Shown in pieces: positions 18,648 through 26,144 of a stretch of DNA of 64,000 nucleotides. The position numbers and the translations under genes were made by a program. The stretch is from Defluviicoccus sp. (lineage in GTDB: Bacteria > Pseudomonadota > Alphaproteobacteria > MPNO01), in NCBI GenBank assembly GCA_028821395.1, contig JAPPGP010000119.1:1-64000 (forward strand), in the 5' to 3' direction. The notes under the pieces were generated by a model. That model saw only the letters and a program-made list of their open reading frames with translations. It was not told the DNA's origin and did no database searches. Positions within the stretch are counted from its first letter, which is position 1. Every line of letters starts with the position of its first letter.

Positions 18648-18972
18648 AATCTGGTGGGCCTCCCTGCCCGCGCCGCAAGGCTCCGGGCCCGGCGGCCGAC
18701 GCCCGGTCCTGATCGTCCAGTCCAACGCCTTCAACCGGAGCCGAATCTCCACCGCGGTCGTCGTCGCGATCACCTCCAACCTCGCCTTGGAGAACGCTCC
18801 GGGCAATGTCGCGCTGCCGAGGCGCGGCACCGGGCTGCCGAGAAGGTCGGTGGTCAACGTCTCGCAGATCCTGACGCTCGACAAGCGCTTCCTCACCGGA
18901 CGCGCGGGTCGTGTGCCGGACACTCTGCTGGCCCGGGTGGAGCAGGGGCTCGGGCTCGTCCTCGATCTGTGA
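18634..18972 (+). CDS. mazF: MazF/PemK-family endoribonuclease toxin
   Basis: 112 residues of the type II MazF family. It starts 'MRRGEIWWASLPAPQGSGPGGRRPVLIVQSNAFN', with the conserved RGEIW and the RRPVLIVQ strand. It continues 'AVVVAITSNLALENAPGNVALP' and 'SVVNVSQILTLDK', the usual RNA-binding loops. It cleaves single-stranded RNA when free of its antitoxin. It overlaps the antitoxin by 14 bases and looks intact. Confidence 0.93.
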   Translation: MRRGEIWWASLPAPQGSGPGGRRPVLIVQSNAFNRSRISTAVVVAITSNLALENAPGNVALPRRGTGLPRRSVVNVSQILTLDKRFLTGRAGRVPDTLLARVEQGLGLVLDL

Positions 18973-18984
18973 GCCGGAGCGGCG

Positions 18985-19992
18985 CTACCCCCGTCCCATC
19001 GCATGCGGCAGTGGCAGCCGCAGCCCCGCGCCGATGTCGAGCGCCTTCTTGTACACGTAGTGCGCCACGCCGATGTCGTGGCTGACCAGGCCGACGGTGT
19101 GGATCAGGTTGCGCTCGTCCGGGCGCTCGCGGCCGACGGCCTCGCCCGCCACCAAATCGGCGATCTCGCCGTGCATGGTCTCGCGCGAGAACAGCCCGTC
19201 GGCGACGGTCTTGCGGAACTCGGGCGTCAGCATGTTGATGTCGAAATCGTCGACCACGATCTTGTCCATCGCCGGCCAGCCCGCCGGGTCGAGCTCGCGC
19301 CGGGCGAGCGAGACGAAGGTGGCGCCGGGCTTGAGCCAATCGGCGCGGCTCACGATGTCCTTGGACGTGGTGCCGCCGACCGCGATGTCGGCGCCGCGCA
19401 CGACTTCCTCGATCGAGGAAGCCGGGGTGACCGGGATTCCGAGCGCCGCCGACCACTTGTCAGCGAAGGCCCCGCGGGTCTCGGGCCGCCGCGAGGTGCA
19501 GCGGATCTCGGCGAAATCGTACATTTCCTTCAGGCATTGCAGCGCCGTCGTCCCCATCGTGCCGACGCCGACGAGGCCGAGCACGCTTGCATCCGGGTTC
19601 GCCATCCACTTGCAGGCGAGGCAGGCCGCCGCGGTCGAGCGGATGGCGTAGGTCCAGTGCTCCTCGACGATGGCGAGCGCGGCCGACGTGACGGGATCGG
19701 AAAGCACGATGTAGCGGGTGGCGTCGAGGGTGCCGACCGTCGAGCGTTCGGCATCCTCGTAATAGGCGTAGAGCCTCACTCCCGAGACCGGGATCTCGGA
19801 CAACAGCGCGCCCTTCACGTGCCAGTGGTGGTGGAAGCGGTCGTCGTCGAGCCGGAAGGCGGGCGGGTCGGTCCAGCTCACCGTGCCGTCGGCATGCATG
19901 CGGTAGACGTCCTCGCACACCGCCATCGCCTCGGCCGGGCTCAGCAGGTCGAGGGTCTCGGCATGCGACAGGAAGAGAAGCTCGTCGGTCAT
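18985..19992 (-). CDS. Ornithine cyclodeaminase/mu-crystallin family protein
   Basis: 335 residues from the ATG at 19992, which overlaps the hydantoinase B stop (ATGA). The NAD-binding motif 'LGLVGVGTMGTTALQCL' and the upstream 'YAIRSTAAACLACKWMANPD' are family signatures. 'FVSLARRELDPAGWPAMDKIVVDD' is also typical. Members deaminate or reduce amino and imino acids (ornithine or lysine cyclodeaminase, ketimine reductase, alanine dehydrogenase). The exact substrate cannot be read. Coupling to the HyuB-like gene suggests a short pathway for a cyclic amide or imine. Confidence 0.88.
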   Translation of the reverse strand: MTDELLFLSHAETLDLLSPAEAMAVCEDVYRMHADGTVSWTDPPAFRLDDDRFHHHWHVKGALLSEIPVSGVRLYAYYEDAERSTVGTLDATRYIVLSDPVTSAALAIVEEHWTYAIRSTAAACLACKWMANPDASVLGLVGVGTMGTTALQCLKEMYDFAEIRCTSRRPETRGAFADKWSAALGIPVTPASSIEEVVRGADIAVGGTTSKDIVSRADWLKPGATFVSLARRELDPAGWPAMDKIVVDDFDINMLTPEFRKTVADGLFSRETMHGEIADLVAGEAVGRERPDERNLIHTVGLVSHDIGVAHYVYKKALDIGAGLRLPLPHAMGRG

Positions 19993-21767
19993 CGCGTCTC
20001 TCCCTCCGCGCTCGCCAGCGTCGCCATCGCCGCGCGCACCCGCTCGGTCGCCGCCGCATCGAGCCGCATCGTGCCGGGGTCGATCACCACGCCGTAGAGC
20101 GCGCGCGCCGCCTGGGCCGAGACATAGCCCTGGCGCACGTCCTCCAGCACCGTCCCCGCCGGGCGCTGGAGCGGCGAGCCGAACCCGCCGCCGCCGCCCG
20201 AGTTCACGATGAAGGCATCGCCCTCCTCGATCCGCTTCCAGAACAGCTTGGCGTTGGGGAAGTCCGGCCCCGGCTCGCCGTTCACCCGGAGCCCGACGCG
20301 GTTGCCGCGCCCGGCGCGCCCGCCTTCCAGCCCCCAGGGCTCGCAATTGGCGCGGTCGGCCTGGCTGTTGAAGTTGAGCGGTGAGCGCGCCTGCACCACG
20401 TATTCGATGCCGAGCCCGCCGCGATGGCGCCCCGCCCCGCCGGAATCGGGGATCAGCGCGTGGCGCTCGATGACGATCGGGTAGTTGACCTCCATCAGCT
20501 CCGACGGGCTGTTGTGGGTGTCGCCGTCGTTGAGGCAGACGGTGGCCGGCATGCCGTCCTCGTTGTGCTTGGCGCCCCAGCCGCCGCCGGTCGGCCCGAT
20601 GGCGCCGATGAACAGGGTGTTGGCGCGCGGGTCGATGCCGTTCATCCGCCCCATCACCAGATCGGCGTGGTGGCCGGCGGCGACGCGCTCAGGGATGGCG
20701 GGCGCGAGCGCCTTGAACACCGCATCCACGATGGTCATCGGGAAGGTCATCCAGCTCCGCATCGCCGCCGGGCGCTCGGCGCTGACGATCCGGCCGGGCG
20801 GGATCACCGTCTTCAGCGGGCGGAAGCTGCCGTCGTTGATCGGATAGTCGACAGGCGAGGTGATGCACTTGAAGGCCACCTGGGAGCAGGCATAGGCGGT
20901 GGTGATGCCTGAGTTGTAGAACCCCTTCACCTGACGCGAGACATCGCTCAGGTCGATGGTCATCTGCTCGCCCGCGACGGTGACGCGAACGACGATCGGG
21001 ACCTCCTTGCCGATGTCGATTCCGTCGTCGTCCATGAACGCCTCGGCCTCGTACACCCCGTCCGGGATCGAGCGCGTGCGTTCGCGCGCCGCCCGCTCCG
21101 ACTGGTCCATGATGCGGCCGATCGCGCTTTGGACCGCGTCCCTGCCGTAGCGCTCGATCAGGGCGAGGAAGCCGCGCTCGCCCGTCCGCACCGCGGTGAG
21201 CTGGGCGCGGAGGTCGCCGAGCGCGCGCTCCGGCATGCGGACGTTCATCGCGATGATGTCGACCAGGTCCCGGTTGAGCTCGCCCGCGCGCTGCAATTTC
21301 AGGATCGGGACCTGCAGCCCCTCGGCGTAGATGTCGGTGGTAATGCCCTGCAGCGTGCCGCCGATATCGAGCCAGTGCGCCATGCAGCAGGAGAACCCGA
21401 CGAGCCGGCCCTCGTGGTAGACTGGCAGGCTTAGCGTGATGTGGTTGAGGTGGCTGCCGGTGACATAGGCGTCGTTGGTGACCAGGATGTCGCCGGGCTC
21501 GATGCCGCCGGTCCCGAAATGTTCCAGCTTGGCCTTCAGCGTCTCCGCCATGCCGCGGATGAACATCGGCAGGCCGAGCCCGATAGAGATCGTCTCGCCC
21601 TTCGCGGTGAACAGCCCGACGGTGAAGTCGAGCGCCTCGTAGATGATCATGTTGTAGGCGGTGCGCATGAGGTTGGTCTTCATCTCCTCGGTCACCGCCA
21701 TGACCCCGTTGCGCACGAGTTCCGTGGTCACCGGGTCGGCCCGGATATCTGCGCCGTTCTCCGCCAT
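19989..21767 (-). CDS. hyuB: Hydantoinase B/oxoprolinase family protein
   Basis: 592 residues, full length for the HyuB family. The N-terminal 'DPVTTELVRNGVMAVTEEMKTNLMRTAYNMIIYE' and the central 'DPGDILVTNDAY'-type segment ('GDILVTNDAYVTGSHLNH') are characteristic. So are 'GGAGRHRGGLGIEYVVQ' and the late 'NSGGGGGFGSP'. HyuB normally works with the ATP-dependent HyuA subunit to open 5-oxoproline or hydantoin rings. No hyuA gene is adjacent. The upstream neighbour is the divergent vapBC pair, and downstream is the coupled cyclodeaminase. Confidence 0.92.
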   Translation of the reverse strand: MAENGADIRADPVTTELVRNGVMAVTEEMKTNLMRTAYNMIIYEALDFTVGLFTAKGETISIGLGLPMFIRGMAETLKAKLEHFGTGGIEPGDILVTNDAYVTGSHLNHITLSLPVYHEGRLVGFSCCMAHWLDIGGTLQGITTDIYAEGLQVPILKLQRAGELNRDLVDIIAMNVRMPERALGDLRAQLTAVRTGERGFLALIERYGRDAVQSAIGRIMDQSERAARERTRSIPDGVYEAEAFMDDDGIDIGKEVPIVVRVTVAGEQMTIDLSDVSRQVKGFYNSGITTAYACSQVAFKCITSPVDYPINDGSFRPLKTVIPPGRIVSAERPAAMRSWMTFPMTIVDAVFKALAPAIPERVAAGHHADLVMGRMNGIDPRANTLFIGAIGPTGGGWGAKHNEDGMPATVCLNDGDTHNSPSELMEVNYPIVIERHALIPDSGGAGRHRGGLGIEYVVQARSPLNFNSQADRANCEPWGLEGGRAGRGNRVGLRVNGEPGPDFPNAKLFWKRIEEGDAFIVNSGGGGGFGSPLQRPAGTVLEDVRQGYVSAQAARALYGVVIDPGTMRLDAAATERVRAAMATLASAEGETR

Positions 21768-21845
21768 GGCGCGAACATAGCCCGCGTAGCCCGCTCCCTC
21801 AATTTCCCGCCAGGCCGCCCACGAACCGCATGGTCCCTGCTTCCC

Positions 21846-21883
21846 TTGCGAGTTCCCCGCCGCGATAGTATATATCCTGGATA
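21846..21883 (+). promoter_or_regulatory. vapBC promoter and palindromic operator
   Basis: TTGCGA (21846-21851) and TATATA (21869-21874) are spaced by 17 bases. The inverted repeat TATCC-T-GGATA (21873-21883) overlaps the -10 region inside a short AT-rich island. Family knowledge says VapB-VapC complexes bind such palindromes to repress their own operon. Confidence 0.55.
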
Positions 21884-21905
21884 GATATCAACATGGGGCC
21901 CGGCA

Positions 21906-22157
21906 ATGACCAAGACCGCCAAGCTGTTTTGGAACGGGAGATCCCAGGCCGTGCGGCTCCCCAAGGAATTCCGCATGCCGGGCAAGGAGGTCCGGATTCG
22001 CCGCCAGGGCGCGGCGGTCGTGCTCGAGCCGATCTCGGACGGCTGGGAGTGGCTCGATGAAATCCAGGGCAAGATGTCCGAAGATTTCTTCGCCGAAGGC
22101 CGCAACCAGCCACCGATGCCGCCGCCGCGGCCGGGCCTCGACGACGCATTCGAATGA
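21906..22157 (+). CDS. vapB: VapB-type antitoxin (AbrB/SpoVT fold)
   Basis: 83 residues. 'TAKLFWNGRSQAVRLPKEFRMPGKEVRIRRQGAAVVLEP' is the swapped-hairpin AbrB DNA-binding domain of VapB. The C-terminal half ('DEIQGKMSEDFFAEGRNQPPMPPP') is the toxin-binding tail. Its stop codon overlaps the vapC start (ATGA). Confidence 0.93.
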   Translation: MTKTAKLFWNGRSQAVRLPKEFRMPGKEVRIRRQGAAVVLEPISDGWEWLDEIQGKMSEDFFAEGRNQPPMPPPRPGLDDAFE

Positions 22158-22567
22158 TGCGCTACCTGCTGGACACCAATGCCTGCATCGCGCTCCTCAA
22201 CGCCAGCTCCCGCAGCCTCTCCGCGCGGGCGCGACGCCACGGCGCGGAGGAGATCGGGCTCCCCGCCCCGGTGGCGTTCGAGCTCTACTACGGCGCCTTC
22301 AAGAGCCGCGAGGAAAACCGGAATCTCGGCCATCTCGACCGGATCGCGTTCGAGATCGTCCCGTTCGACGCGGCCGACGCGCGCGCGGCGGGCGCGATCC
22401 GCTGCGACCTCGAGGCCCGCGGGCTGCCGATCGGCCCCTATGACGCGCTGATCGCCGGCCAGGCCCGGGCGCGCGACCTGGTGCTGGTCACCGCCAATAC
22501 GCGCGAATTCCAACGGGTGGACGGGCTGAAGCTCGAGGATTGGTCGACCCCCCTGTCGCAGGGCTGA
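22154..22567 (+). CDS. vapC: VapC-type PIN-domain ribonuclease toxin
   Basis: 137 residues with the PIN acidic residues in order: Asp in 'YLLDTNACIALL', Glu in 'VAFELYYGAF', Asp in 'IGPYDALIAGQA', and the C-terminal 'LVTANTREFQRVDGL'. VapC toxins cleave tRNA or rRNA. A second ATG directly follows the first (MMRY), so the start could be 22157. The pair appears intact. Confidence 0.93.
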   Translation: MMRYLLDTNACIALLNASSRSLSARARRHGAEEIGLPAPVAFELYYGAFKSREENRNLGHLDRIAFEIVPFDAADARAAGAIRCDLEARGLPIGPYDALIAGQARARDLVLVTANTREFQRVDGLKLEDWSTPLSQG

Positions 22568-22597
22568 TCGGCCGCTCCCGCCGCGCCAACTTGCCGG

Positions 22598-22626
22598 TTG
22601 GCCGGGAGGGGCCGAGCGGCGATAAT
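22598..22626 (+). promoter_or_regulatory. Promoter for the selenoprotein/CMD operon
   Basis: TTGGCC (22598-22603) and GATAAT (22621-22626) are 17 bases apart. GAGGA at 22641-22645 is a ribosome site 7 bases before the ATG at 22653. The same TTGGCC-17-AT-rich-hexamer layout is seen before mazEF. The operon thus has its own promoter downstream of vapC. Confidence 0.5.
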
Positions 22627-22652
22627 CCGGGCGCCCACACGAGGATCGCGCC

Positions 22653-23297
22653 ATGCCCAATATCCGCATGCTCGACATCGAGGAGCTCAAGGCGGGCAAG
22701 CTCCGCCCGCTGGTCAACAAGGCGCTGCGCCACCGCGCGCCCGACCCCGCCTTCCACGCCATGCTGGGCCACAGCCCGGACATCGCGAGGTCGATGTATC
22801 TTGCCTGGGGCGCGGTGTTCAACACCGGGCGGATCGACCACAAGCTCAAGGAAGTCATTCGCGTCCAGCTCTCGCGGATGGCCGCGTGCCGCTATTGAGG
22901 CAACGTCCGGTCTGCTTCGGCGAAGCAGCAGGGACTGACGGAAGAGACCATCGACGAGGGCATCGAGGCCCATGCTTCAAGCGAGCGCTTCACCCCGGCG
23001 GAGAAGGTGGCGCTGCGCTACTCCGAGCTGATGGGGACCGCGCCGGACAAGGTCGACGCCGCCCTCTACGCGGAGCTCGCGGAACACTACTCGGTGGAGG
23101 AGATCGTCGAGCTCGGCGCCTTCGTCGGCTTCAATGTCGGCTACCACACCTTCTTCGGGACGCTCGACTTCTACCCGATGTTCACGCCCGACGGTCGGCT
23201 GGTCGACCAGGCGGAGTCACGCCGGATCTACGGCGAGACCCCGGTCTCGCTCAACAAGGGCGCAATGGCCCGCGCGACCGGAGAAGCCGCCGAATGA
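22653..23297 (+). CDS. Probable CxxU selenoprotein, CMD/AhpD-like family (in-frame TGA read as selenocysteine)
   Basis: The ORF track lists 22653-22898 and 23007-23297 separately. Both are in one frame, interrupted only by TGA at 22896-22898, and the codons between (GNVRSASAKQQGLTEETIDEG...) are good family sequence. Read through, it gives 214 residues, normal for carboxymuconolactone-decarboxylase-like proteins. The TGA is codon 82 in 'MAACRY-U-GNVRS', where relatives carry the second Cys of a CxxC redox pair (Cys79, Sec82). A SECIS-like hairpin follows at 22905-22935. AhpD-like CxxU selenoproteins are known from marine metagenomes. The likely role is thiol/selenol peroxide reduction or redox transfer. 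Promoter, ribosome site and ATGA coupling to the next gene argue against a pseudogene. selA, selB, selC and selD are not in the window. Confidence 0.8.
22905..22935 (+). promoter_or_regulatory. Bacterial SECIS-like hairpin downstream of the TGA
   Basis: GTCC (22905-22908) pairs with GGAC (22932-22935). After a symmetric 3/3 internal loop, CTGCTTC (22912-22918) pairs perfectly with GAAGCAG (22922-22928), closing a GGC loop. The loop begins with G and lies 20 bases after the TGA. This fits the known bacterial SECIS rules: short loop with G in its first two positions, about 16-37 bases from the UGA. It would bind SelB during translation. Confidence 0.75.
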
Positions 23298-23842
23298 GCC
23301 TCCGCGGCACGCTCCCGCCCGTGCCCCGCGCGGCGATCGACGATTCGAAGCTCCAGGCGCTGATTGCGCGCTCCGAAGAGACCGGCATCGCGGATTCACG
23401 CTTCGTCCGGCTGCTCGCGCATGTGCCGGGCTATGCCGAGGCGCTGCACGATGCGCTCGACCGCTCGCTGATGGAGGGCGAGGTCGACCACAGGCTCAAG
23501 GAGATCGTCCGCGTCCAGCTCGCCCGGCTCGCCGGCGATCCCTATTTTTCCGCCTTCCGCTCGAAGCGGGCGCTGGAGGACGGGCTCACCGAGGAGCGGA
23601 TCGAGGCGGGTTGCGGCGATTTCGAGACCGACGCGCGCTTCACCCCCGCCGAAAAATGGGCGCTCCGCTATGGCTGGCTGATGTACCGCGCGCCGCAAAG
23701 GGTCGACAAGGCGTTCTACGACGAGGGCAAGACGCATTACTCCGAGGCCCAGATCGTCGAGCTCGGCGCCTTCATCGCCTTCCACTACGGCATGCAGATC
23801 TTTCTCGGCACCTTGGACCTGCCCGAAGAAGAAATTGGCTGA
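23294..23842 (+). CDS. CMD-like protein lacking the redox CxxC (paralogue of the selenoprotein)
   Basis: 182 residues from the ATG at 23294, coupled to the preceding gene by ATGA. It aligns along its length with its neighbour: 'DHRLKEIVRVQLARLAGD', 'RFTPAEKWALRYGWLM' and 'IVELGAFIAFHYGMQIFLGTLD'. Where the neighbour has C-R-Y-U-G-N-V-R-S, this protein has D-P-Y-F-S-A-F-R-S, so both redox residues are missing. It may form a hetero-oligomer with the selenoprotein or have a non-redox role. The ORF-track start at 22598 is a read-through shadow in another frame. Confidence 0.82.
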   Translation: MSLRGTLPPVPRAAIDDSKLQALIARSEETGIADSRFVRLLAHVPGYAEALHDALDRSLMEGEVDHRLKEIVRVQLARLAGDPYFSAFRSKRALEDGLTEERIEAGCGDFETDARFTPAEKWALRYGWLMYRAPQRVDKAFYDEGKTHYSEAQIVELGAFIAFHYGMQIFLGTLDLPEEEIG

Positions 23843-26144
23843 GACGCGGGTCGAGGATCCGCTGCTGCTGCGCGGGCGCGCGCGCTTCGTCGACGACATC
23901 CATCTGCCCGAGACCCTGCACGCGGCGTTCCTGCGCAGCCCACTGGCCCATGCCGGGATTGCCGGCATCGACAGGAGGGCGGCCGAAGCGGCGCCGGGCG
24001 TGCACGCGGTGTGGACGCTCGACGATCTCCGCCCCCATCTCGCAGCGGAACGCCTCGCCGTCGGCCTGCCGAGCCCGTCCTACCGCCAGCAACGCGACCG
24101 TCCGCTGCTGGCCGACGGCGAGGTCGTCCATGTCGGCGAGGCGGTCGCGATGGTGATCGCCGCGACGCGCTACGCGGCCGAGGACGCGGCGGCGCTGGTC
24201 GATGTCGCCTACGAGCCGCTCCCCGCCGTCGCCGATTGCCGCGACGCGCTGGCGCCGGAGGCGCCGCCCGTCCATCGCGGCGCCGACCACAACCTGCTCG
24301 CCGAGCTCGCCATGGAATTCGGCGACGTCGAGGCGGCGTTTGCCCGCGCGCACCGAATCTTCGCCCTGAATCTCTCCGTCCATCGCGGCGGCGGCCACTC
24401 GATCGAAGGGCGCGGCGCGCTCGCCCGCCACGACCCGCTCGACGGCCTGCTGACGCTGTGGAGCTCGACCCAGACGCCGCATGCCGGGCGCGACGCGCTC
24501 GCCCGCATGCTGGGCCGCGAGACCCGCGGCGTCCGCGTGGTCACGCCCGCCGTCGGCGGCGGGTTCGGCCCCAAGCTCGTCACCTATCCCGAGGAGGTCG
24601 CCGTCGCGCTCGGATCCGCGCTGCTCGGCCGGCCGGTCAAGTGGATCGAGGACCGGCGTGAACACTTCGTCGCCAGCACCCAGGAGCGCGACCAGCACTG
24701 GGACATCGAGGCGGCGTTCGATGCCGCGGGCCGCATCCTCGGCGTGCGCGGGACCATGATTCACGACCACGGCGCCTATACCGCGCGCGGCGCCAACCTG
24801 CCCTACGAGTCGGCGCTCACGGTGACGCTCCCCTACGACGTGCCGGCCTACCGGCTCACGGCCCGGGCCGCGCTCACCAATAAGGTGCCGGTCACCCCGG
24901 TGCGGGGCGCCGGCCACCCGCAGGCGGTGTTCGCCATGGAGCGCCTGCTGGACGCGGCGGCGGACGGGCTCGGCATCGACCGCGCCGCGATCCGCGAGCG
25001 CAACCTGATCGGCCCCGAACGCATGCCGTGCACCCGCCCGCTGACAAGCCGGGGCGGGCGCAAGGTGGTGCTCGACTCGGGCGACTACCCGGGCTGCATG
25101 AAGGCGGCGCTCGACGCCGCGGACTGGGACGGCTTTTCCACCCGGCGCGAGTCGGCGGCGGCGCGGGGGCTCGCACGCGGCATCGGACTCGCCAATTTCG
25201 TCAAGGGAACCGGGCGCGGGCCGTTCGAATCCGTCGCCGTCGCCGTCGATCCGTCGGGCACGGTGTCGGTCGCCTCCGGCGCCGCCGCGATGGGTCAGGG
25301 GATCGAGACCATGCTCGCCGGCATCGTCGCCGGGGCGCTCGGCTGCGACCGCGACCGCGTTCGGGTAACGGCGGGGGATACCGGCGCGATCGCGCTCGGC
25401 ATCGGCGGGTTCAACAGCCGCCAGGCGGTCACCGCGGGGAGCTCGGCCTTCAACGCGGCGCGCAGGGTCCGCGACAAGGCGCTCGCCGTCGCCGCCCACC
25501 TCCTGGAGACGGCGCAAGAGGATCTCGAGGTGGCGGGCGGCGAGATCCGGGTGCGCGGCGCGCCGGAGCTCAGCGTCACGCTCGGCCGGCTCGCGCAGAC
25601 CGTGGCGGGCACGCCGGGGGTCGCCCTGCCGGCGGGGATCGCGCCCGGGCTCGCGGCGGCGGAGAACACCGTGCTCGACGACATGCCGTTCGCCAACGGC
25701 AGCGCGGTCGCGGAAGTGGAGATCGACCGCGAGACCGGGCACGCGGCCGTCGTCCGGCTCACGGTCGCGCACGATTGCGGGCGCATCGTGAACCGGGCGA
25801 TCGTCGAAGGCCAGATCGTGGGCGGCGCGGCGCACGCCGTGGGCAACGCGCTCTATGAGCGGATGGGGTTCGACGACGACGCCCAGCCGCTCACCGTGAC
25901 GCTCGCCGACTACCTGCTGCCAGGTTCGACCGACGTGCCGAGGATCGCTACCGTGCACATGGAATCGCCGAGCCCGCTCAACCCGATCGGGGTCAAGGGG
26001 GTCGGCGAATGCGGCACCGTCCCCACCGCCGCCGCTATCGCCGCCGCGATAGAGGACGCGCTCGGCCTGCCCGGCGGCACCGTGGAGCGCCTGCCGCTCG
26101 CCCCCGCCGATATCGGGAAGCTCGCGCATGACCATACGCTTTGA
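23835..26144 (+). CDS. Xanthine dehydrogenase/aldehyde oxidase family molybdopterin-binding large subunit (copy 1)
   Basis: 769 residues from a TTG that overlaps the previous gene by 8 bases. The N-terminal 'DPLLLRGRARFVDDIHLPETLHAAFLRSPLAHA' is the CoxL/XdhB entry motif. 'VVTPAVGGGFGPKL', 'VTPVRGAGHPQAVFAMERLLD' and the catalytic-Glu region 'GVKGVGECGTVPTA' follow. It hydroxylates a heterocycle or aldehyde at a molybdenum-cytosine-dinucleotide centre. The FAD and 2Fe-2S subunits are not adjacent. It lies between the CMD pair and the XRE regulator in one overlapping operon. Confidence 0.92.
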   Translation: MAETRVEDPLLLRGRARFVDDIHLPETLHAAFLRSPLAHAGIAGIDRRAAEAAPGVHAVWTLDDLRPHLAAERLAVGLPSPSYRQQRDRPLLADGEVVHVGEAVAMVIAATRYAAEDAAALVDVAYEPLPAVADCRDALAPEAPPVHRGADHNLLAELAMEFGDVEAAFARAHRIFALNLSVHRGGGHSIEGRGALARHDPLDGLLTLWSSTQTPHAGRDALARMLGRETRGVRVVTPAVGGGFGPKLVTYPEEVAVALGSALLGRPVKWIEDRREHFVASTQERDQHWDIEAAFDAAGRILGVRGTMIHDHGAYTARGANLPYESALTVTLPYDVPAYRLTARAALTNKVPVTPVRGAGHPQAVFAMERLLDAAADGLGIDRAAIRERNLIGPERMPCTRPLTSRGGRKVVLDSGDYPGCMKAALDAADWDGFSTRRESAAARGLARGIGLANFVKGTGRGPFESVAVAVDPSGTVSVASGAAAMGQGIETMLAGIVAGALGCDRDRVRVTAGDTGAIALGIGGFNSRQAVTAGSSAFNAARRVRDKALAVAAHLLETAQEDLEVAGGEIRVRGAPELSVTLGRLAQTVAGTPGVALPAGIAPGLAAAENTVLDDMPFANGSAVAEVEIDRETGHAAVVRLTVAHDCGRIVNRAIVEGQIVGGAAHAVGNALYERMGFDDDAQPLTVTLADYLLPGSTDVPRIATVHMESPSPLNPIGVKGVGECGTVPTAAAIAAAIEDALGLPGGTVERLPLAPADIGKLAHDHTL

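Noticed and set aside
22653-23297. Two separate small genes, or a pseudogene with a nonsense mutation
   Set aside because: The frame, family match and codon quality continue through the TGA. The TGA is at a redox Cys and is followed by a SECIS-like hairpin. The gene is coupled to its downstream neighbour.
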